A DNA stretch of 64,000 bases from Kribbella amoyensis (lineage in GTDB: Bacteria > Actinomycetota > Actinomycetes > Propionibacteriales > Kribbellaceae), in NCBI RefSeq assembly GCF_007828865.1, contig NZ_VIVK01000001.1, positions 4,588,001-4,652,000 of the forward strand, given 5' to 3'. Positions within the stretch are counted from its first letter, which is position 1. Each line of letters starts with the position of its first letter. Made by a program: the position numbers and the translations under genes. Of the stretch, positions 8,423-17,293 are shown one piece after another. The notes under the pieces were generated by a model. That model saw only the letters and a list, made by a program, of their open reading frames with translations, was not told the origin of the DNA and did no database searches.

Positions 8423-11164
8423 GTGAAGCTCGTGGGCCGGCGCGCCGAGCGCGAAGCGGTCGAGGACCTGCTCGAAGGTGCTCGGGCCGCCCGGAGCCGT
8501 GTGCTCGTGGTGCGAGGAGAAGCGGGCATCGGGAAGACGGCGCTGCTCGAGCACACGCGCGCGATCGCCACCGCCTCGGGTTTCCGGGTCGAGAGCTCGG
8601 TCGGGATCGAGTCCGAGTCCCAGTTCGCCTTCGGAGGTCTCCATCAGCTCTGCCTGCCGCTGATGGACCATCTGGATGCCCTGCCGCCGCCACAGCAGGC
8701 CGCGCTGAATGTCGCGTTCGGGCAGCAGGCCGGTCCTGCGCCCGACCGGTTCCTGGTCGGGCTGGCTGTGCTGAACCTGCTGGCCGAGGTCGCTGAGGAC
8801 GGCCCGTTGCTGTGCCTCGTGGACGACGCGCAGTGGCAGGACGAAGGTACCGCCCAGGTGCTGGCCTTCGTTGCCCGGCGGCTGGCGGCCGAGCGGGTGG
8901 CCCTGTTGATCCTGCTCCGTGACCCCAGCGACGGCGGCGATGTCAGCTCGTTCGAGGGCTTGCCGGAGCTCCGCCTGGACGGACTCAGCCTGCGGGACGC
9001 GCGGGAGCTACTGGCCGACGTCGTGCCCACACCCCTCGACGAGCGGGTTCGGGAGCGGATCATCGCCGAGGCACGAGGCAACCCTCTCGCCCTGCTGGAG
9101 CTGCCACGGAGCGCCTCGCCCGCCCGTCTGGCCGGAGGTTTCGCACTGCCGGACACCATGGGCCTGCCGCGCAGGATCGAGGACATGTTCCGGCTCCGCT
9201 CCGTCAGCCTGCCCGCGGAGACCCAGCTGTTGCTGCTGGTCGCCGCGGCGGAGCCGACTGGTGACGCGGAGCTGTTGTGGCGCGCGGCGGGCGAGCTCGG
9301 GATCGCTCCCGAGTCGGCTGAGCCGGCCGAAGCCGCCGAGCTGGTGATGATCGACGCTCGCGTACGGTTCCGCCATCCGTTGGTGCGCTCGGCGGTCTAC
9401 CGAGCGGCTTCGCCACCGGATCGTCGCCGAGCGCACCGCGCACTGGCCGCGGCCACTGATCCACGGCTCGATCCTGACCGCCGTGCGTGGCACAGCGCGC
9501 AGGCTGTGCGGGGAGTCGACGAATCGGTGGCAGCTCAGCTGGAGCATTCGGCGGGGCGGGCGCGTGCACGGGGTGGTGTGGCGGCCGCGGCGGCGTTCCT
9601 CCAGCAGGCCGCCGATCTGTCACCCGAGCCCGCCGATCGCGCGAGGCGGGCTTTGGAAGCCGCACTCGCCAAGCACGAGGCAGGCGCGTCCGAGGCCGCC
9701 CTCCAGTTGCTCGCTGTCGCGAGGGTGGGACCGCTGGATTCTCTCCAGCAGGGCCGTAGCGACCTGTTGGACGCGCAGATCAGGTTCCATCTCTCACGCG
9801 ACCTCGACTCGCCGGGAATGATGGTCGCCGCCGCTGGTTCGCTCGCTCCGCTCGACGGTGCGCTGGCCCGGGAGACGTACCTGCACGCGCTGGATGCGGC
9901 GATCATCAACGGCGGAGGTGAGGCTGTGCGTATTGCCGAAGCGGCCTTGACCGCCCCCGCCGCCGGCACTCCACCGCGACCCGTCGACCGCCTGCTCGAC
10001 GGTCTCGTGGCCACCCTGACGGGAGGCTTCGCGGCGGGAGCGCCCAAGCTGCGCCGAGCCCTCGAGGCGTTTCGTGACAGCCCGCACGAGGATCGCCTCC
10101 ACGATCCCGACGACGACCGCTGGTTGTGGCTGGCCGGCCGCAACGCGGTGGCGATCCTCGACGACGAACTGGTGTACGTCCTTGCCAGTCGCAACGTTCA
10201 GCTCGCCCGGGCAGCCGGTGCGCTGGCGACGCTTCCCGCGGCCCTGAGCTTCCTGTCGATCACCTCGGTACTGATGGGCGAGCTCGCCCGAGCCGGCGAG
10301 CTCGCGGCGGAGGCGAAGGCCATCACCCGGGACACCGGTGGTGTGCACCTGCGGCACGCTCACATCATCTTGAGCGCGTGGTGCGGCGACGAGGCGGAGA
10401 CCACAGCGCTCAGTGCTGTCACCGCCCAGGATCCTGCCCACCCGGACGAGGGCACCGATGCTTCTCTGGCCCGCTATGCGATGTCGGTCCTGCACAACGG
10501 ATTGGGGAACTATGCGGCCGCGAGGGATGCGGCGTCGCGTGCCTGCGAGTCCCATGAGCTGTCGCTCAGCAGCGCGGGTCTGCCCGAGTTCGTGGAGGCC
10601 TGTGTTCGGTCCAACGACCCAGCACGCGCGGAAGCGGCGGCGGACGAGATCGATGCGCGCGCCGACGCGACAGGAACGGCCTGGGCGATCGGGCTGGCCG
10701 CACGCTCGCGGGCGCTGATGAGCGTCGGCCCGTCCGCTGAAGCGCACTATCGGGAGGCGATCGAGCGACTCCGAGACTGCCGGATGACGGTCTACCTCGC
10801 CCGCACGCATCTCGTCTACGGCGAGTGGCTCCGCCGCGAGGGTCGCCGCCAGGATGCCCGCGAACAGCTCCGCACCGCCCACCAGATGCTGTCGGACATG
10901 GGTGCGGGGGCGTTCGCCGCGCGAGCCGCCCGGGAACTCCGTGCCACCGGTGAGCACCCGCGCAAACGCCTCGCCCAACCCACCGATGTCCTCACCGCAC
11001 AGGAACTGCAGATCGCGCGCGTGGTAGCCACCGGGGCGACCTCGCGTGAGGTGGCTGCGCAACTGTTCCTCAGCCCCCGGACGATCGAGGCCCATCTGCG
11101 CAACATCTTCCGCAAACTGGGCATCACCTCACGTCGCCACCTGAAGGATCTGCGCCTCACCTGA
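8423..11164 (+). CDS. LAL-type LuxR regulator with AAA ATPase domain
   Basis: 913 residues from a GTG at 8423 preceded by ACAGGAG. At the N-terminus is a STAND/AAA module: LVGRRAEREAVEDLL, Walker A VVRGEAGIGKTALLEH (about residue 36) and Walker B LLCLVDDAQWQDEGT. The middle is tetratricopeptide-like helical repeats. The C-terminus is a LuxR HTH: LTAQELQIARVVATGATSREVAAQLFLSPRTIEAHLRNIFRKLG. This is the full domain order of the large ATP-binding LuxR family. It is divergent from the DrrAB-like exporter and just upstream of the 11.4-15 kb operon, either of which may be its target. Confidence 0.93.
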   Translation: MKLVGRRAEREAVEDLLEGARAARSRVLVVRGEAGIGKTALLEHTRAIATASGFRVESSVGIESESQFAFGGLHQLCLPLMDHLDALPPPQQAALNVAFGQQAGPAPDRFLVGLAVLNLLAEVAEDGPLLCLVDDAQWQDEGTAQVLAFVARRLAAERVALLILLRDPSDGGDVSSFEGLPELRLDGLSLRDARELLADVVPTPLDERVRERIIAEARGNPLALLELPRSASPARLAGGFALPDTMGLPRRIEDMFRLRSVSLPAETQLLLLVAAAEPTGDAELLWRAAGELGIAPESAEPAEAAELVMIDARVRFRHPLVRSAVYRAASPPDRRRAHRALAAATDPRLDPDRRAWHSAQAVRGVDESVAAQLEHSAGRARARGGVAAAAAFLQQAADLSPEPADRARRALEAALAKHEAGASEAALQLLAVARVGPLDSLQQGRSDLLDAQIRFHLSRDLDSPGMMVAAAGSLAPLDGALARETYLHALDAAIINGGGEAVRIAEAALTAPAAGTPPRPVDRLLDGLVATLTGGFAAGAPKLRRALEAFRDSPHEDRLHDPDDDRWLWLAGRNAVAILDDELVYVLASRNVQLARAAGALATLPAALSFLSITSVLMGELARAGELAAEAKAITRDTGGVHLRHAHIILSAWCGDEAETTALSAVTAQDPAHPDEGTDASLARYAMSVLHNGLGNYAAARDAASRACESHELSLSSAGLPEFVEACVRSNDPARAEAAADEIDARADATGTAWAIGLAARSRALMSVGPSAEAHYREAIERLRDCRMTVYLARTHLVYGEWLRREGRRQDAREQLRTAHQMLSDMGAGAFAARAARELRATGEHPRKRLAQPTDVLTAQELQIARVVATGATSREVAAQLFLSPRTIEAHLRNIFRKLGITSRRHLKDLRLT

Positions 11165-11360
11165 GCACGATCGACCCTTCACCTTCGTCAGCTCGGCGTC
11201 GCAGCGTCGAGTACTCAGTGATCTTCACCGATGCGAAGTCATCGCTTCAGGCACCAGGCTCGGGGCGGTCGGGCGCGCTCCCGGGCCGGCTCGTCGAGGT
11301 CGGCGCGGAAGTACCAGCTGACGACCTGCATCAAATCAACGAAGGAAGGGCCCCACCCAC

Positions 11361-11693
11361 ATGTCCACGAACGATGTCACCGTGACCAACAACGCTGCTC
11401 GTCAGCGGTACGAGGCCGTCACCGGGTCGGCGACGGTCGCCGGGTTCGTCGACTACCAAGAGACCAGTCAGCTGGTCGTCCTGGCCCATACCGAGGTCGA
11501 CCCGGCGTTCGAGGGCCGAGGGATCGGCAGCACCCTCGCCCGCGCCGCGCTCGACGACATCCGCGAGCGGGGACTGAGGGCGCTGGTGATCTGTCCCTTC
11601 ATCGTCGGTTGGCTGCGCAACCACCCGGAGTACCGGGACCTGCTGTACAACGCGCCGCGGTCCGCAGCTGGTGACCAGCGGCAGCAGTCATGA
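11361..11693 (+). CDS. GNAT-like N-acetyltransferase (YjdJ/NATD1 type)
   Basis: 110 residues. The short GNAT fold shows ATVAGFVDYQETSQLVVLAHTEVDPAFEGRGIGSTLARAALDDIRERGLRALVICPFIVGWLRNHPEY. RGIGSTLA is the acetyl-CoA pyrophosphate loop and the NHPEY end is diagnostic of the YjdJ/GTL3B subfamily. The substrate is unknown. It is the first gene of a chain: its stop overlaps the next gene's start by 4 bp (ATGA at 11690). Confidence 0.9.
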   Translation: MSTNDVTVTNNAARQRYEAVTGSATVAGFVDYQETSQLVVLAHTEVDPAFEGRGIGSTLARAALDDIRERGLRALVICPFIVGWLRNHPEYRDLLYNAPRSAAGDQRQQS

Positions 11694-12427
11694 CGGAATC
11701 CGCAGCAGCCGCCGCAGCTGTGCCGCCACGGTTCGACGGGCTGAAGGCCGTCTTCATCAACGCGACCCTCAAGCGCTCGCCGGAGCCCAGCAACACGGAG
11801 GGGCTGGTCCGTCTCAGCGGGCGCATCATGCAGGAGCACGGGGTTGTGGTCGACGTCGTCCGAGCCGTCGACCACGACATCGCGACCGGATTGTGGCCGG
11901 ACATGACCGAGCACGGCGAGGACGTCGACGACTGGCCGGCGCTGTTCGGCAAGGTGCTGGCCGCGGACATCCTGGTCCTGGCGGGGCCGATCTGGCTCGG
12001 AGACAACAGCTCGGTGATGAAGCGGGTGATCGAGCGGCTCTACGGCTGCTCCGGCTCGCTGAACGACGCGGGTCAGTACGCCTACTACGGACGCGTGGCC
12101 GGCTGTGTGATCACCGGCAACGAGGACGGCGTCAAGCATTGCGCGATGAACGTGCTCTACAGCCTGCAACACCTCGGCTTCACCGTTCCGCCGCAGGCCG
12201 ATGCGGGCTGGATCGGGCCGGTCGGACCGGGGCCGTCCCACCTGGACCCCGGGTCGGGCGGCCCCGAGAACGACTTCACCAACCGCAACACCACGTTCAT
12301 GACCTACAACCTGATGCACCTCGCGGCGATGCTGCGTGCCGCGGGTGGCATCCCGGCGTACGGCAACAGACGCAGCGAGTGGGACGCCGGCTGTGCCCCG
12401 GATCAGGTCAACCCCGAGCACCGATAG
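11690..12427 (+). CDS. Flavodoxin-like NAD(P)H-dependent FMN reductase
   Basis: 245 residues. The N-terminal FINATLKRSPEPSNTEGLV is the FMN phosphate-binding loop of the WrbA/NADPH-dependent reductase fold. ADILVLAGPIWLGDNSSVMKRVIERLYG is the second flavin loop, and RVAGCVITGNEDGVKH follows. Such proteins reduce quinones, azo dyes or flavins. Translation is coupled to the acetyltransferase before it. A 26-bp gap separates it from the DUF5996 gene. Confidence 0.88.
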   Translation: MTESAAAAAAVPPRFDGLKAVFINATLKRSPEPSNTEGLVRLSGRIMQEHGVVVDVVRAVDHDIATGLWPDMTEHGEDVDDWPALFGKVLAADILVLAGPIWLGDNSSVMKRVIERLYGCSGSLNDAGQYAYYGRVAGCVITGNEDGVKHCAMNVLYSLQHLGFTVPPQADAGWIGPVGPGPSHLDPGSGGPENDFTNRNTTFMTYNLMHLAAMLRAAGGIPAYGNRRSEWDAGCAPDQVNPEHR

Positions 12428-12453
12428 AACCCTGCCGAGAAGGAGAACACCTG

Positions 12454-13407
12454 ATGGCCACCATCAGCCCAGCAAAGTTGTGGCCGCGGCTCCGGGTCGA
12501 CGACTGGACCGAGACCCGCGACACCGTGCACATGTGGACCCAGATCGTCGGAAAGATCCGGCTTTCGCAAGCCCCGCTGCTCAACCACTGGTGGCAGGTC
12601 ACCCTGTACGTCAGTCCGCGCGGGCTGACGACCGGTGCGATCCCTCACCGTGGCGGAATGTTCGACCTGGAGTTCGACTTCGTCGAGCACCGCCTCAGGG
12701 CGCGCAGCAGCAACGGTGGCGAGCGTCTGGTCGCCTTGTCGTCGCGTCCGGTGGCCGACTTCTACCAAGAGACCATGCGAGCGCTGCAGGAACTCGGCAT
12801 CGAGGCCACGATCGGCGCACGACCCAACGAGGTGGAGCCGTCGATCCCGTTCGCGGAGAATCATCGGAACGCCACCTACGACCCCGAGGCGGCTCACCTG
12901 TTCTGGGGCCAGCTCGTGCAAGCCGATCGGGTGATGGGCGAGTTCCGCTCCCACTTCGTCGGCAAGGTCAGCCCCGTGCACTTCTTCTGGGGCGCGATGG
13001 ACCTGGCCTGTACCCGTTTCTCCGGGCGTGCGGCGCCCGAGCATCCCGGCGGCGCCCCCAACTGTGGGGACTGGGTGATGGTCGAGGGGTACTCCCGGGA
13101 GCTGAGCAGTTGCGGGTTCTGGCCCGGTGGTGGCGAGGAAGGCGCCTTCTACGCCTACGCCTACCCCGAGCCCGACGGTTTCCCCGACTTTCCGGTAGGC
13201 CCGGACGGGGCGTACTACAGCGTCGAGAACGGCCAGTTCCTGTTGCCCTACGAGGCGGTGGCCGATGCCGAGGACCCCGACCAGAGTCTTGAGCAGTTCC
13301 TGCACACCACTTATCAGGCTGCCGCGGATCTCGGTGGCTGGGATCGGAAGAGCCTGGAGGACGATCCGGCCCGATGGCCACAACACCGACACGGGCACCG
13401 GCGGTGA
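12454..13407 (+). CDS. DUF5996 family protein
   Basis: 317 residues from the ATG at 12454 behind GAGAAGGAGA. The family signatures are NHWWQVTLYVSPRGLTTGAIPHRG, FDLEFDFVEHRL, and VSPVHFFWGAMDLACTRFSGR around residue 170. No catalytic motif is recognised; the many conserved His and Trp residues hint at an enzyme. It lies in an operon between a flavin reductase and an MFS exporter, and its last 34 bp overlap the exporter gene in another frame. Function unknown. Confidence 0.88.
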   Translation: MATISPAKLWPRLRVDDWTETRDTVHMWTQIVGKIRLSQAPLLNHWWQVTLYVSPRGLTTGAIPHRGGMFDLEFDFVEHRLRARSSNGGERLVALSSRPVADFYQETMRALQELGIEATIGARPNEVEPSIPFAENHRNATYDPEAAHLFWGQLVQADRVMGEFRSHFVGKVSPVHFFWGAMDLACTRFSGRAAPEHPGGAPNCGDWVMVEGYSRELSSCGFWPGGGEEGAFYAYAYPEPDGFPDFPVGPDGAYYSVENGQFLLPYEAVADAEDPDQSLEQFLHTTYQAAADLGGWDRKSLEDDPARWPQHRHGHRR

Positions 13408-14972
13408 CAACCGACGGTGACTCCGTGCGCCTGCCGCCGGCGAGCCGATCGTCTGCGAACCCGCAGACGCCGCTGCGGATGGGGACCGCTCGGGGTCGCT
13501 GGGTGCTGCTGACCACGGTGCTCGGCTCGGGCCTGGCGATGCTGGACGCCACTGTCGTCCACGTGGCTCTGCGCCAGATCGGCACCGATCTCGATGCCGG
13601 GTTTGCCGGGCTGCAGTGGACCGTCAACGCCTACACCCTGACTCTGGCCTCGCTCATCCTGCTCGGGGGCTCCCTGGGCGACAGGTACGGGCGACGTCGG
13701 GTCTTCGTCGTCGGAGTGGTGTGGTTCGGGGTTGCCTCCCTCCTGTGCGGGCTGGCCCCGAACATCGAGACGCTGGTGGTTGCCCGCGCCCTTCAGGGGG
13801 TGGGCGGCGCGCTGCTCACCCCGGGGAGTCTCGCGATCATCTCCGCTTCCTTCCGCGGGCAGGACCGCGCCGCCGCCATCGGTGCCTGGTCGGGTCTCGG
13901 GGGGCTGGCCGGCGCGATCGGCCCGTTCGTCGGTGGATGGCTGGTCGAGTGGAGCTGGCGTGCTGTGTTCCTCGTCAACCTTCCGGTCGCCGTGCTGATC
14001 GTCGCCGTGGCGTCCCGGCACGTCCCCGAGAGCCGCGACGAAAGCGCTGCGGGCAGGCTCGACCTGACCGGCACGATACTCACCGTCGTCGGTCTCGGGG
14101 CCCTGACCTTCGGCCTCACCGCCGCAGGTGAGGAAGGCTTCGACACGACGACCATCGCCGGTGTCCTCGTCGGCCTGTTCGCTCTGACCGGCTTCGTGGT
14201 CGTTCAGGCTCGCAGCCGGCATCCGCTCGTGCCGCTCGCGCTGTTCCGGGTTCGTCAATTCAGCGCGGCCAACGCCGTGACACTCTTGGTCTACGGCGCT
14301 CTCGGAGCGCTGTTCTTGCTCCTGACCTTCCAGCTCCAGGTGGTCGCCGGATTCACCCCACTGCTGGCCGGCGTCGCCATGCTCCCCGTCACGGTGATCA
14401 TGGTGCTGTTCTCCTCCCGCGCCGGCGCCTTGGCCCAGCGGATCGGACCGCGGCTGCCGATGACGGTCGGTCCGTTGATCGCTGCGCTCGGGGTCCTGTG
14501 GATGGCACGGATCGACGCCGGCGCCTCGTACATCGTCGACGTGTTGCTGCCCGTCGCTGTTCTCGGGGCGGGCCTCGCCGTGATGGTGGCGCCGTTGACC
14601 GCCGCCGTACTCAGCGCCGCGCCGGACCGTCTGGCCGGTGTCGCCTCCGGGGTGAACAACGCAGTGGCCCGCGCCGCAGGACTGCTCGCAGTCGCGGTGA
14701 TCCCGGTCATGGTCGGACTGAGCGGCGACGCGTACACCAGCCCGGCGGACTTCGCCGGCGGATTCTCCAAGGCCACAACGTTGATCGCAGCCCTCTTCGT
14801 GGGTGGAGCCGTGCTGGCTGCCGTCTTCATGCGGGGGCCGATCGAACCTGACGACGGGCCACGGATCCGGGTCGAAAAGCTTACGCATTGCGGCGTGGCA
14901 GGACCACAGATCCACCCACCCGCCGAGGCGGCTTCCGGACGACCGAGTCAAGGCCCGCTCGCTCAGACCTGA
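13374..14972 (+). CDS. MFS drug exporter, DHA2 (14-helix) family
   Basis: 532 residues. After a 40-residue cytoplasmic lead, the first helix begins VLLTTVLGSGLAMLDATVVHVAL. LDATVVHVAL matches the DHA2 motif LDxTVVNVAL, with GGSLGDRYGRRRVF as motif A and GPFVGGWLVEWSWRAVFLVNLP as motif C. Length and motifs fit EmrB/QacA-type proton-driven multidrug export. The start lies inside the DUF5996 gene; a GTG at 13403 is an alternative. The start of helix 1 is unaffected by this choice. A strong hairpin follows at 15025. Confidence 0.92.
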   Translation: MATTPTRAPAVTTDGDSVRLPPASRSSANPQTPLRMGTARGRWVLLTTVLGSGLAMLDATVVHVALRQIGTDLDAGFAGLQWTVNAYTLTLASLILLGGSLGDRYGRRRVFVVGVVWFGVASLLCGLAPNIETLVVARALQGVGGALLTPGSLAIISASFRGQDRAAAIGAWSGLGGLAGAIGPFVGGWLVEWSWRAVFLVNLPVAVLIVAVASRHVPESRDESAAGRLDLTGTILTVVGLGALTFGLTAAGEEGFDTTTIAGVLVGLFALTGFVVVQARSRHPLVPLALFRVRQFSAANAVTLLVYGALGALFLLLTFQLQVVAGFTPLLAGVAMLPVTVIMVLFSSRAGALAQRIGPRLPMTVGPLIAALGVLWMARIDAGASYIVDVLLPVAVLGAGLAVMVAPLTAAVLSAAPDRLAGVASGVNNAVARAAGLLAVAVIPVMVGLSGDAYTSPADFAGGFSKATTLIAALFVGGAVLAAVFMRGPIEPDDGPRIRVEKLTHCGVAGPQIHPPAEAASGRPSQGPLAQT

Positions 14973-15024
14973 CGGCTTGGTCCGGGCGTCATCTACGTCT
15001 GGCCCGACGAGACTTGAGAAAAGC

Positions 15025-15055
15025 AACGAGGCTCCGGCAATGCCGGAGCCTCGTT
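15025..15055. terminator. Bidirectional terminator hairpin between MFS gene and glnA
   Basis: A perfect 14-bp stem, AACGAGGCTCCGGC, with loop AAT. It lies between the convergent ends of the MFS gene (14972) and glnA (15093) and can serve both strands. AA and TT at the stem ends give short U tracts in either direction. Confidence 0.85.
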
Positions 15056-15092
15056 GTCGAACGGTGGGTTCGAGCGCTACGCCTAGCTGTGA

Positions 15093-16517
15093 CTAGACGT
15101 CGTAGTACAGCTCGAACTCGTGCGGGTGCGGGCGGAGCTGGATCGGGGCGATCTCCTGCTCGCGCTTGAGGTCGATCCAGGTCTCGATCAGGTCCGCGGT
15201 GAACACGTCACCCTCGAGCAGGAACTCGTGGTCGGCCTCGAGGGCGTCGATCACGGCCGGCAGCGAGGTCGGCACCTGGGCGATGCCCGCGTGCTCCTCC
15301 GGCGGCAGCTCGTAGAGGTCCTTGTCGACCGGGTCGGCCGGCTCGATCTTGTTGCGGATACCGTCCAGGCCGGCCAGCAGCTGCGCCGCGAAGGCCAGGT
15401 ACGGGTTCGCCGACGGGTCGGGGCAGCGGAACTCGATCCGCTTTGCCTTCGGGTTCGACCCGGTGATCGGGATCCGGATGCAGGCCGAGCGGTTCCGGGA
15501 CGAGTAGACCAGGTTGACCGGCGCCTCGAAGCCCGGGACCAGGCGGTGGTACGAGTTCACCGTCGGATTGGTGAAGGCCAGCAGCGACGGGGCGTGCTTG
15601 AGCAGGCCGCCGATGTACCAGCGGGCGGTGTCGGACAGGCCGCCGTACCCGGACTCGTCGTAGAACAGCGGGTCGCCGTTGCTCCACAGCGACTGGTGGC
15701 AATGCATGCCGGACCCGTTGTCACCGAAGATCGGCTTCGGCATGAAGGTCGCGGTCTTGCCGGCCTCCCACGCCTTGTTCTTGACGATGTACTTGAACTT
15801 CATCACGTCGTCGGCGGCCTTGAGCAGCTCGTCGAAGCGGAAGTTGATCTCTGCCTGACCCGCGGTGCCGACCTCGTGGTGGGCGCGCTCGACGATCAGA
15901 CCGGACCGCTCCAGCGCCAGCGTGATGTCGTCGCGCAGCTCGCCGAAGTGGTCGGTCGGCGCGACCGGGAAGTAGCCACCCTTGTAGCGGACCTTGTACC
16001 CTCGGTTGCCGCCGTCCTCAACCCGGCCGGTGTTCCAGGCGCCGGCGATCGAGTCGATCGAGTAGTGTGAGCTGTTCGACTTGGTCTCGAACCGGACGTC
16101 GTCGAAGACGTAGAACTCGGCCTCGGGGGCGAAGAACGCGGTGTCGGCAATGCCGGTCGACTTCAGGTACTCCTGCGCCTTCCGGGCGATGTTGCGCGGG
16201 TCACGCGAGTACGCCTCACCGGTCAGCGGGTCGTGCACGAAGAAGTTGATCACCAGCGTCTTCGCGGTGCGGAACTCGTCGATGTAGGCGCTCGTCGGGT
16301 CCGGCAGCAGCTTCATGTCGGACTCGTGGATCTGCTGGAATCCGCGCACCGACGACCCGTCGAACGCCAGGCCCTCTTCGAAGACCTCGGGTCCGAACGA
16401 CGACACCGGGACGGTGAAGTGCTGCATGATGCCCGGCAGGTCGCAGAATCGGACGTCGACGATCTCGACGCCCTCGTCCTTGACGTAGGCGAGCAGCTCC
16501 TCAGCGCTGGAAAACAT
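15093..16517 (-). CDS. glnA: Glutamine synthetase type I
   Basis: 474 residues, full length for the GSI-beta enzyme that makes glutamine from glutamate, ammonia and ATP as a cytoplasmic dodecamer. Visible are the [11 protein letters not shown] loop, PEAEFYVFD, the metal-site segment [14 protein letters not shown], the ammonium/ATP region [11 protein letters not shown] and [20 protein letters not shown] near Tyr402 is the adenylylation loop, so GlnE-type control is likely. GAGGAG precedes the ATG. It is divergent from an RDD membrane protein gene, a standard actinobacterial pairing. Confidence 0.98.
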   Translation of the reverse strand: MFSSAEELLAYVKDEGVEIVDVRFCDLPGIMQHFTVPVSSFGPEVFEEGLAFDGSSVRGFQQIHESDMKLLPDPTSAYIDEFRTAKTLVINFFVHDPLTGEAYSRDPRNIARKAQEYLKSTGIADTAFFAPEAEFYVFDDVRFETKSNSSHYSIDSIAGAWNTGRVEDGGNRGYKVRYKGGYFPVAPTDHFGELRDDITLALERSGLIVERAHHEVGTAGQAEINFRFDELLKAADDVMKFKYIVKNKAWEAGKTATFMPKPIFGDNGSGMHCHQSLWSNGDPLFYDESGYGGLSDTARWYIGGLLKHAPSLLAFTNPTVNSYHRLVPGFEAPVNLVYSSRNRSACIRIPITGSNPKAKRIEFRCPDPSANPYLAFAAQLLAGLDGIRNKIEPADPVDKDLYELPPEEHAGIAQVPTSLPAVIDALEADHEFLLEGDVFTADLIETWIDLKREQEIAPIQLRPHPHEFELYYDV

Positions 16518-16673
16518 TCGTACTCCTCGGGGTGGCTCAGAGATTGATCTGAACGTAGGCCCTGCCGATTACTCGGCCGTGACCCCAATGTTTCGCGGAT
16601 GTTACGCCCAGCGTGTCCGCGCTGACCCACTGGTGTACGCGGGGGAGGGGAGTGAGATCTCGCCCGTCCTCCG

Positions 16674-16679
16674 TAAGGT
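16674..16679 (+). promoter_or_regulatory. -10 box of a likely leaderless promoter (RDD gene)
   Basis: TAAGGT stands 6 nt before the ATG at 16686, so transcription should start at or next to the A of the start codon. No ribosome site is present at the usual distance. Confidence 0.55.
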
Positions 16680-16685
16680 TGCATC

Positions 16686-17159
16686 ATGGCATCATCCCCG
16701 CAGTCCGGAACAGGACCCGCCGAAGAGTTCCGCTATCCGGGCAACCGTCTCGGCCTCCCCGAGGAGGGCCCCGGCTCGGTGGCCGGCTGGGGACGCAGAG
16801 TGCTCGCCCTCTTCCTCGACTGGTTCATCGCCGGCCTGGTCGCGAGCGCCGTCACCAGCAAGCCGATCTGGGCCGGAGGCAACGACTACAACACCGCCCA
16901 GCTGGTCGTCTTCTTCGCCATGACAGCAATCCTGGTAGGCCTGGTCGGCTCCACGATCGGCCACCGCGTCTTCGGCATGCGCGTGATCACGACCAAGCGA
17001 ACCGACGTGAAAGCCGAGGGGTACGCGGCGCAGGTCGGCCTGCTGTCGGGAGCGATCCGCGCGCTGCTCGTGAGTCTGGTCCTGCCCGCGGTGATCTACG
17101 ACCGCGACCACCGAGGCCTCCACGACCGAGCCGCCAACACCATCATCGTCCGCCGCTGA
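16686..17159 (+). CDS. RDD family membrane protein
   Basis: 157 residues. The RDD signature is in GWGRRVLALFLDWFIAGLV (Arg and Asp of helix 1) and RDHRGLHDRAANTIIV at the end. Three membrane segments are visible: ALFLDWFIAGLVASAV, LVVFFAMTAILVGLVGSTIG and LLSGAIRALLVSLVLPAVI. This short RDD protein sits next to glnA in many actinobacteria, but its role is not established. The start is probably leaderless. Confidence 0.9.
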   Translation: MASSPQSGTGPAEEFRYPGNRLGLPEEGPGSVAGWGRRVLALFLDWFIAGLVASAVTSKPIWAGGNDYNTAQLVVFFAMTAILVGLVGSTIGHRVFGMRVITTKRTDVKAEGYAAQVGLLSGAIRALLVSLVLPAVIYDRDHRGLHDRAANTIIVRR

Positions 17160-17293
17160 AGATCCGGATTGTGAGGTGGTGATGGGGATGGCGGGAATGT
17201 GACGAGGATCATCTAAGGATTCTTCGCGATCCTCAGGTGACTGGTTGTGTTTCAGAGGAAAGGCAAGCGCTGCCTGGCGAGCGTGGGGAGTAC

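Noticed and set aside
17204-17234. GAGGATC/GATCCTC inverted repeat after the RDD gene.
   Set aside because: Only 7-bp arms with a 17-nt loop; too weak to call a terminator.
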